Assembly: GCA_036346225.1 (NCBI GenBank) | Contig: JARFIW010000500.1 | Span: 1,426,001 to 1,490,000 of the forward strand | Direction: 5' to 3' | From: Platerodrilus igneus | Lineage: Eukaryota > Arthropoda > Insecta > Coleoptera > Lycidae | Length of the DNA stretch: 64,000 nt | Shown here: one piece after another, positions 56,398 to 64,000 of the stretch | Layout: each line of letters begins with the position of its first letter | Position numbering within the stretch: position 1 is the first letter of the stretch | The notes under the pieces: generated by a model | Told to the model about the DNA's origin: nothing | What the model saw: only the letters and a program-made list of their open reading frames with translations | The model's database searches: none | Program-made: the position numbers and the translations under genes

Positions 56398-56933
56398 TGT
56401 TAGGAGCTACTATTAGGCAACCCGTTAAACGCACAAGCGCTGTAGGCACTGTATATCTCCAGGAACCGAGGATGTTCGAGCACATAACAGAGAATGAATC
56501 ATCTATTTTAATTCAGGGTATATATAAGGCCGCTGATAAAATATTAAAGTTTAGTCTATATCAAAATGTCGAATATAAATTATATCGTGTAAAGTTAAAT
56601 AGTTAATCTGTTGGAAGTCCAAGAGTAAACATAAATTTGTATTATGTGACAGTGTGTATTGTACCGACACCTGTAGATAAATAGACGAAGGTGTAATAAA
56701 TAAATTGTAGTAGAGTTAGTGTTGTTAATAGACCTGTGGTTAAGAATTTAGTTTAAGAAGATATTAGTGCTTTTGTTAATTCATTAGTGTGATAGTGCTT
56801 CATTGTTAAATGAACTGAAAACATCTATAAATAACGCATATACTGTTAATTAGACTTGTGAACCGTGAGTAATAAAGACTATTGTTATTACTTGTTTTCA
56901 ATTGGTGAAACGCGGTAGTAGTAGCCCGTTACA
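56398..56933 (+). mobile_element. Solo LTR, 536 bp
   Basis: Begins TGTTAGGAGC and ends GCCCGTTACA, flanked by the 4 bp duplication ATAT (56394-56397 and 56934-56937). It contains a TATA box (GTATATATAAGGCC near 56518) and AGTAATAAAGAC as a polyadenylation signal near 56868. TG...CA ends, promoter and target duplication together support an LTR left after internal recombination. The 69-codon frame at 56397-56606 lies in U3 and is not a gene. Confidence 0.85.
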
Positions 56934-56994
56934 ATATTAACTTGCCTCCTGCAACTACTTTTATATATGTATTTAATGAATTTTGGCGTCGCTC

Positions 56995-57190
56995 TCTCTT
57001 TCTATCCGACATAACTTTAACAAACTTGATAGTGTCAGATGTGATTGACAAAAATTACTAACGTAATTGATTGTTAACTTAATAACGTAGTAGCCCGCGC
57101 GATTTGAATTTATCAATCTTTCCGGTCTCTGTAGCGCAGTTGGCAAAAGCATTTTTGGTGTTCCTTTTAAATGTTTATAATTGTATTTCA
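56995..57190 (+). mobile_element. S1-like fragment
   Basis: Shares GTCAGATGTGATTGACAAAAA with S1 and ends in a truncated tRNA-like head (TCTCTGTAGCGCAGTTGGCA). It breaks before box B. Confidence 0.5.
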
Positions 57191-57470
57191 TTTTAATAGT
57201 ATCTATATTACCTTTAAGAAATAGAATTTTTAGGCGACGTGCACTTTGATCTTAGGTAGAATTATTTCTGTATTATATATTGTTCATACTCAAAGGTTGT
57301 CAAATTTACTTTGGCAGTCTTAAAAGTTAGAAATGACATCAACCAACGTAACTTTGTGTTCTAAAATTATTAGTTTTATAATTCATTTGTTTTGATTAAT
57401 AATGTATTACGTTGACGCCTATGACTTCATCGTCTGGGCATAAAGACTTCGCAGGCAAAATTGTGTTGAC

Positions 57471-57712
57471 TCAAGAATATAAAAATCCCTTTCTCTGGTT
57501 CTAGTTAAACTTTCTGTAAGTTAATTTTACATATATTTAGATAGAGTATAACCACGTAATTAATTTCAACTTGCAGTCTCAATTCATCTGTCTCAAGAAA
57601 ATAAAAACCCCCTTTCTCTGATTTTAGTTACCCTTTTCCGTGAGTTAATTTTACATATATTTAAATACAGGAAAAAACAAGTAATTTCAACTTGCAGTCT
57701 TAATTCATCTGT
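57471..57712. repeat. Two tandem copies of a ~122 bp unit
   Basis: 57471-57592 and 57593-57712, each starting TCAAGAA.ATAAAAA and ending TCATCTGTC with ~85 percent identity by eye. No coding region. Confidence 0.75.
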
Positions 57713-58111
57713 CCGAATTCTACCAAAGATATCCTGGATCGTTTTATGAAAAGAATGTCAATTTTTATAGGCACTTCGTAACTACCATCCAAAGAAGCAA
57801 CATGCGATTATTTCAATTATATCCATTGTACAAAAAAATATAGTACCGGACGTGTCAATGAGAAAGAAACCGTTGAAAACTTAATATATACATTTTAGGA
57901 CAGTAAGTTTACAAAGTAAAAACTATTAAGTACGAAAATATAATGTTAGGTATCAGTATCCTGAATGAAACTCTTAACATCATTAATAAAATCTGAAGTA
58001 TTATAAAAAGCTTTGGAAGTAAGATAGGTTTTTAAGATTGATTTGAACTGTTTCAGAGGTATTTTTAATATGTTAGGGTGTAATGCATTGTAAAATAGTA
58101 TTCCATGGTAA

Positions 58112-58880
58112 TTAATTACAACCATATCTGCTCTTAGTGATTCTATGATATGGAACTGTCAGAAGATGTTTACCACATATGTTAAGGTCGTGAACATTAC
58201 TATGTCTTTGAAGATTCTGGCTATTTTTGTGTACATAGATTAAGCAATCCAATATAAAAATACATGGAAAAATAAGTATTTGAAGACTAATAAAGTTAGA
58301 ACGGCAGTCCTCCCGATAACCAAAATTCGCAATGACTCTTAATACACGTCTCTGAAGGCTAAATATACGTGCACTTCCTGAAGCATGGCCCCAGGTAACG
58401 ACTGCATACTGCACGTGACAATGGAAACAAGCAAAATAAATAGACTTCAGCACATCTATAGAGAGAAATTTTTTTAGGGATTTAATAAAATATATAGATT
58501 GACAAAACTTTATGCAAAGTTTATTGCAGTTCTTTATCAGTAGCACATGTTTTTAAGGAGAAAAAATTTGTTCTATTTTGTTGTAATTTAGAGCTAATTT
58601 ATTGCTTAAAACCCAAATATAGGATAATTTCAACAATTGTTCACTGTTATACAGTATATGGTCAATATTGTCACTACTATAATATAGAAAAGTGCCATCT
58701 GCATATAAGATTGTGCTTGCATTGTTGATAAAAGATGAAAACTCATTGATAAAACAGAGGAACAATATAGGGCCAAGGATTGACCCTTGTGGTACACCAG
58801 TTGGCACGTCAACCATATCAGAGTTTTCATTCATGAAGTAAACAAATTGTTTCCTGTTGCTCAGGTATATAAGTAGGTTA
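58112..58880 (-). pseudogene. CR1/Jockey-like LINE reverse transcriptase fragment
   Basis: 58834-58553: VPTGVPQGSILGPILFLCFI, then TILYADGTFLYY. 58546-58112, in another frame: VQYAVVTWGHASGSARIFSL, QRRVLRVIANFGYREDCRSN and YHRITKSRYG. This is the palm-thumb and C-terminal part of a second, unrelated LINE clade. The catalytic YADD is YADG, so the second aspartate is lost. A frameshift at 58550 and 5' truncation near 58880 show a dead copy. Confidence 0.88.
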
Positions 58881-58906
58881 GTTTACATTGAAAAATAGTC
58901 AAAAAT

Positions 58907-59911
58907 GTTCGGATAATACCCTATCAGGTTAGTTACTTTTAATTTTCGGAATACCTTGGTTCGATTATATCGACAACTTTATGTTAGACAAAAACATGTT
59001 AATTCAAAACAAGCAATTTCTTTCGAAGTCTCCGGAGATAAAGACTTTTATCGGTGTCCGAATTATCTACAGGCAACATTCACTTATCAGATATTTATCA
59101 AAACGCCTGAAACTATAATCTAGAAGAATTGTAAATGAATGAACATTTTTAATTAATTGTATAAACGATATATGTACCCACAATACGTTCTTGTAATTAG
59201 GTTAAGAATTTAGATGGTAATTTTGTGTGTATATTTGGTTGTTCGAATAATACCCTACCAGATTGGTTATTTTTAGTTTTCGGAATACCTTGGTTCGATT
59301 ATATCGACAACTTTATGTTAGACAAAAACATGTTAATTCAAAACAAGCAATTTCTTTCGAAGTCTCCGGAGATAAAGACTTTTATCGGTGTCCGAATTAT
59401 CTACAGGCAACATTCACTTATCAGATATTTATCAAAACGCCTGAAACTATAATCTAGAAGAATTGTAAATGAATGAACATTTTTAATTAATTGTATAAAC
59501 GATATATGTACCCACAATACGTTCTTGTAATTAGGTTAAGAATTTAGATGGTAATTTTGTGTGTATATTTGGTTGTTCGAATAATACCCTACCAGGTTGG
59601 TTATTTTTAGTTTTCGGAACACCTTGGTTCGATTATATCGACAACTTTATGTTGGACAAAAACATGTTAAATCAGAATAAGTAGTTTCTTTTGATGTCTC
59701 CGGAGATAAAAACTTTTGTTGGTATCCGAATTATCTACAGGCAAAAATCACTCATCAGATATTTATCGAAACGTCTGAAACTATAACCTAAAATAACTGT
59801 AAATGAATGAACATTTTTAATTAATTGTATAAACTGATATACGTACCCAAGATACGTTCTTGTGATTAGGTTAAGAATTTAGACAGTAATTTTGTGTGTA
59901 TATTTGGTTGT
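58907..59911. repeat. Three tandem copies of a 334 bp unit
   Basis: Units start GTTCG(G/A)ATAATACCCT at 58907, 59241 and 59575, exactly 334 bp apart. Copies 1 and 2 are almost identical; copy 3 is clearly diverged, including a TAG in the middle. Each unit carries an open stretch reading FRNTLVRLYRQLYVRQKHVN and FYRCPNYLQATFTYQIFIKT that I do not recognise; it might be a duplicated terminal exon. Confidence 0.9.
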
Positions 59912-60339
59912 TTCTTTTTGTGTAATAATATTTATATGTACTTGTAACGAAAACATAATGGTATAATACTGCCGTGCAGTATCCCCATTCTGGTAGTTTG
60001 GAGAAAAATGCAAAAAGCATCTTTTGCTTTAGGTCATGTCCTCATCGCTAACGCTTGAGATTGAAATTTCAGTGTGTAATGTACCTTTAGGCAACAAATA
60101 TGATGTGCTAAATAAAAATTAAGAATATATCAAATAACATTAAAATGACGGTTACTGCTATTTAGTGTTGTATCCCGCTTTCCAGATTATTTATAACACT
60201 ATAATAACTGCATTCGAGTACATTAAAAAATTTTGACAAATAAAAATGACAGCAATGTTTTATGTATTTTATTACTCTGTAGTGGTCATCGATTCAAAAA
60301 TATAAAACAAAAAGACAAGCACAATAGTACAAATTTAGT
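59912..60339. other. No gene recognised
   Basis: AT-rich spacer before the transposase remnant; contains GGTTACTGCTATTTAG near 60150, similar to 62675, which might be element-end material. Confidence 0.3.
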
Positions 60340-62090
60340 TGTGATCGTAGTTGTCGATAAGAGAACAGGAGTCCTTATTTACTGATATGCTTTTCCAAAA
60401 TTCTAATCGGTTTTGAGGCATTACTGAATGCAAATTATTTAATACTGAATCTTATCTTTCTTGCGTAATTCCATGATGTTTTTCTGTAGATATTGGTTTT
60501 GATAATCCTTTTTTAAGACACTTCGATTACAAAAAATTCAGTTCATAACTTGTAGTGGACAAAACTTGTTTTGTAAGTTAAACTGTATTTTCCCCTTTCT
60601 GCCGCTACTTCAACAATATTTTTTACGTAAGGTTTTGGCTTCATATTTTGAATTTTTTAAATAGAAGATCCATTCGGCCACATAAACAAATCAGGTACCG
60701 TCATTTCCCTGATGTCCACTTTTCGAGAATTTGCAAATTGCGCACAGGTCTTAAAATCCTTAAAATCATAAACTTTCTTCCTTTGTTTCAAAGATATCTC
60801 CATCTGGTGGTAGAAGCTATCTGCTGCCATGTAGGTGTGCCCTGGCTCAAAATAACGAAACACAATTTTATATACTGATATTTCTGTCGAATTAATAATG
60901 TAAATAAGGTAATTGAACAGTGTCCAATCTCTATTTTGTACACTACAATTGTACATCCAAATAATAATTTCCTCCATGTCTCGTGTATGTAATGAAAAAG
61001 CATGAAAAGTACTTATTAAGTCTTCCTTTTTCGCCCTGATATGGTTTCATGCCACAAAACACCGAACGGCTTAAGATTTTGTTTTTTTCCAACTGGCACA
61101 AAACTCTCGTTGAAAACTATCAGTCTTTGACAAGAGCGTCTTCGTAAACATATCAATGCGTGAAAGAATTATAACTTTCTCGAGATCGGCGGAAAAGACA
61201 ACTGTGTTCTTGTCGTAGTTGGATTTGACGTCGTCTCTATATTGATCACAGGTAAGGTTCAATTTTTTAGAAGTGTGTTCTTCTGGATTGTGTAATTTAA
61301 AAGTTTCACACATTTCACATTCTTCGTGTTCAAGAGTTGTAAATAAAATATTCATATCATCAGTAACTATTTTCCTATAAAATTCATAAGAGACATTGTT
61401 ATTGGGATATACCTCCAAAAAGTAGTTATGCATTAACTTAACATTAATGTCGCTTGAAAGGTATTTTTTATTGGGGGCGTGTTCTCCTCTATAATGGGAC
61501 ACTAACGGATTAAATGTCTCTATTTGTTTTTTTATTAAATCTTTGTCAGTGGGTGGTGTTTTGCTATGCTTACCACGTCTGTTTTCTATGGGCAAAGCTT
61601 GTGTTTCAGAACAGTTTTGTGGTTTCAATGTATATGTTATAATTCTATCATTTATAAGGTTGTAACCTAGAGTAGTGAGGAAAAAAGTTTTGCAAACTTC
61701 TAGTTTTTCTCTGCTATTAGTTTTCATGCAATAAGTGAATGTAACATTACGTTGACTCTTGCCTGAAGTTCGCATGCGTTTAACATCTACTCGTGAAACA
61801 TTGTTAGACACAAAAATTCTCTTTTCCACCCATGTCATGTTACAGTACTGAGCATTTAAATCATTCTGCCAAATTTCAGAAAAATTGCTTCGGCAGTTCT
61901 TTTGGCAAGGCCTTTTGCATGGTGATTTAATTTCGTTTTCTTTTTTTTTAAATTTTGTAGTTTCTTTTCTTTAATTGAAGTATGACTTCTTCTTCGTTTT
62001 ATTGGTAATTTTTCATTATAGGATGCCTTAACATCATTAGAAGAACGCATTCTTCTTTTAACGTTTCTTCTTGTTAGATTTTCTCGCAAG
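60340..62090 (-). pseudogene. T2 transposase-like protein, same family as T1
   Basis: Minus strand: 62089-61856 a Lys/Arg-rich N-terminal part; 61838-61071 with LEVCKTFFLTTLGYNLINDR, NPLVSHYRGEHAPNKKYLSS, ECEMCETFKLHNPEEHTSKK and VVFSADLEKVIILSRIDMFT; 60977-60657 with IIIWMYNCSVQNRDWTLFNY and FEPGHTYMAADSFYHQME; and a C-terminal remnant near 60560-60340 with GLSKPIS, MPQNRLEFWKSIS. The family's W.D.C..QN block reads W-M-Y-N-C, so the acidic residue seen in T1 is Tyr here. No matching inverted ends were found. Fossil. Confidence 0.7.
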
Positions 62091-62623
62091 TATAAGTAAA
62101 TTATTACCTACCCAATTTTTCTGAAACCGCCAGTGATTTGTTACTTTTCTAATCTGTAAAGCTTGAATTATTCCCTTCCCTATTTTACTCTAAAGCCAGT
62201 CGAACTAGGTGTTTCCCTCTTTTAAAATCCTTTATAAAATCCAAAAAGTAGAAAAACCTAAAAACTAAAACTCAAGTTAGCAAAATATTTTAACATAACC
62301 CAACTACTATTTAAGTATTTATAAGTTTAATACTACAACCTGATGCTTGAAAATTAATAACATGTTATTTATTGACTTTGTTCTTTTACTTACCTAAGCA
62401 TAAATATTCAACATTATTCAATAAGCTTAGTACTTTTACACAATGCACTAAAATCCAACTTAACAATCTCCATCAACTACCCTATTTATAGTAACAGTGT
62501 CAACAAGGATTACTTCTTCATTTGGCGCGTGAATTTAATGCTGACATACAATACTAAAGAGCAGGCACTGCCTTCAGTTCTAACACATACTACATAAAGA
62601 GTCTAGTCCGACAATATTATTCC
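62091..62623. other. No gene recognised
   Basis: AT-rich; no motif or repeat that I can place. Confidence 0.4.
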
Positions 62624-62853
62624 GCAGTATCTCCAATTGTAATGGGATATGCTGCTGTTCAGAGCAGTTAAGCCGGTTACTGCTCTTTAGCTCTCTGAAA
62701 TAATGACGTTTTGGATATACCTACGTTTTTCAGCGTAGAATACGCAGTAAATGACTGCAGATGCTGCTTTCGAGGTTGGTACAATGATAGAAAAAAAAAC
62801 CTTAGAGTACAACAAGCTTTCTAGTAGAACATCGACAATATTGGAGATACTGC
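62624..62853. repeat. 230 bp segment with 14 bp perfect inverted ends
   Basis: GCAGTATCTCCAAT at 62624-62637 is the exact reverse complement of ATTGGAGATACTGC at 62840-62853. Internal CAGAGCAGTTA / TACTGCTCTTTAG motifs add smaller inverted pairs. MITE-like, origin unknown. Confidence 0.45.
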
Positions 62854-64000
62854 TTTTTAGCTAGCACGGCAGAATGGTGTTTTACACAACTAATGCAAAG
62901 GTGATAGATAGTTCCAGTTTTGTTGTAATAAATTAAATTGCAGTTGCCCAGAAGCGTGATTAATATTCAGGTAATGTAACATTTAATTTTGAAAACCTTT
63001 TTTTAGCAAGTAGTTTTCAAGTAGGTGTATTAGTGTCTTTATTATAATGTTTATTTTGGGTTGAGTTTTAGCACTAGTGTACTCTATTAGTGTGAATTTT
63101 TGACTAGAATTACTTTCATGATCTTAGGTTTTGGCATCCCCTATTATCCGTTCTAGGTGCTTCTCCCTAGAAACCATGCAAGATTCTGTTGTGTTCAAGT
63201 TAATTCCCAAATGACATAATTCACACACGATAGCATCCCGGTACCCGGTTCAAACACCTATAGCATCCGTGTCACTGGGTTAGTCGGTAACCAATCGTGT
63301 TACTACAGTCGAGTTTTTCGGTACTTTTTAGCGGGGTACTTCACCAAGTGTTTCCTGAGGCTTACCGTCTAGATTTTCTGGGGCCAAAACTGTATGTAAC
63401 ACATATCTAAGTATAAATTGAAAAGTTATAAGCATATCATGTACTAAGTTTTATATTTGCTTTCGTTCAATTAATAACTCGAGTTGAAAGGATCATCAAG
63501 AGTTTGGATAAAATCAAGCTATAACTTTAAAAGCGGAAATATGCGCAATGCTTTTTGGGACTTGCTGAATACAATTTCACGACACAACTTGATTGAGATT
63601 TCAATGTCTGAACCAAGAGTTTCTACGAAGTTTTATTATTGTTGCGCTCAATATATCTATTCGATCTTGCGGTTAAAATTACTGGAATAATTAAATTAAG
63701 GCTAGCTTTAACCTTGACACTATGAACTACTAACCGATAACGTTTAACTCTTATAAAATAAAGCTTTATATTTTACATACTACTGTGCGAATGAAATTAT
63801 TTATTTAGGATGACTTTACAATTGACGTCCAAATCAGCTTACAAGATCCTATTATTATTTACATTTCCATTTAGAAACCAATCTGCATCCTCGGTTTGAT
63901 TATTCAATGAAGATTTTAATAGTTTTTTGTATCGAAGAATTTTCCATCTTCATTGTATATAATTAAATTTATTAATCTCCACTTTTTATGCAGGTTACGT
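62854..64000. other. No gene recognised; diverged repeat at 63040-63380
   Basis: 63040-63380 resembles 15400-15720 in order of motifs (CACACGATA, GGGGTAC-type blocks). A 68-codon frame at 63484-63690 is unrecognised. Confidence 0.3.

Overview
This window is animal, most likely insect, nuclear DNA. It is AT-rich. Single exons with GT/AG borders stand alone, and most of the sequence is transposable-element debris of insect type: an RTE-like LINE family, a CR1/Jockey-like LINE, a DD41D mariner, tRNA-headed SINEs, solo LTRs and a Ty3/Gypsy remnant. The order of insect was not settled from sequence alone. No bacterial-style operons, rRNA genes or CRISPR arrays were seen.

Layout. 1-1057: 3' end of a Ty3/Gypsy pol gene followed, in the same frame after one TGA, by a macro-domain (OARD1/TARG1-like ADP-ribosyl hydrolase) reading frame. 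1062-14437: a nested block in which almost every part is bordered by (TA)n: two copies of a ~1 kb unit (Y), three of a ~2.2 kb unit (X), two of the X copies forming a ~4.4 kb palindrome, a palindromic cluster of tRNA-like SINEs, and a full-length mariner with ~450 bp terminal inverted repeats. 14440-20465: quiet sequence with an LTR-like stretch and two or three probable exons of an unrecognised host gene (+ strand). 20690-25440: a long reverse-strand RTE-like LINE with nested SINE and a palindromic insert. 25480-28310: two inverted, decayed copies of an unrecognised, possibly virus-derived coding segment. 28741-30225: a decayed LINE copy carrying a foldback element. 32633-35966: a DNA transposon with recognisable TIRs. 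36100-39683: the most striking locus, the nuclease end of a retroelement ORF running through a 46-residue tandem repeat into a USP2-like deubiquitinase and then a DDI1-like domain pair (helical domain plus retroviral-type aspartic protease). 41280-43830: a ~155 bp satellite. 44536-52861: LINE copies in both orientations, SINEs and two related LTR-like insertions. 53600-64000: scattered repeats, one good host exon (Grb7/10/14-like, minus strand), a solo LTR, a CR1-like LINE fragment, a 3 x 334 bp tandem repeat and a second transposase fossil.

How the parts fit. There is no pathway here. The theme is mobile elements carrying host-type genes that act on ubiquitin or ADP-ribose: the USP/DDI1 fusion behind a retroelement nuclease, and the macro domain behind a Gypsy integrase. 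Both could be tools for evading or rewiring host control of the element. That functional idea is inference; the gene order, reading frames and motifs are seen directly.
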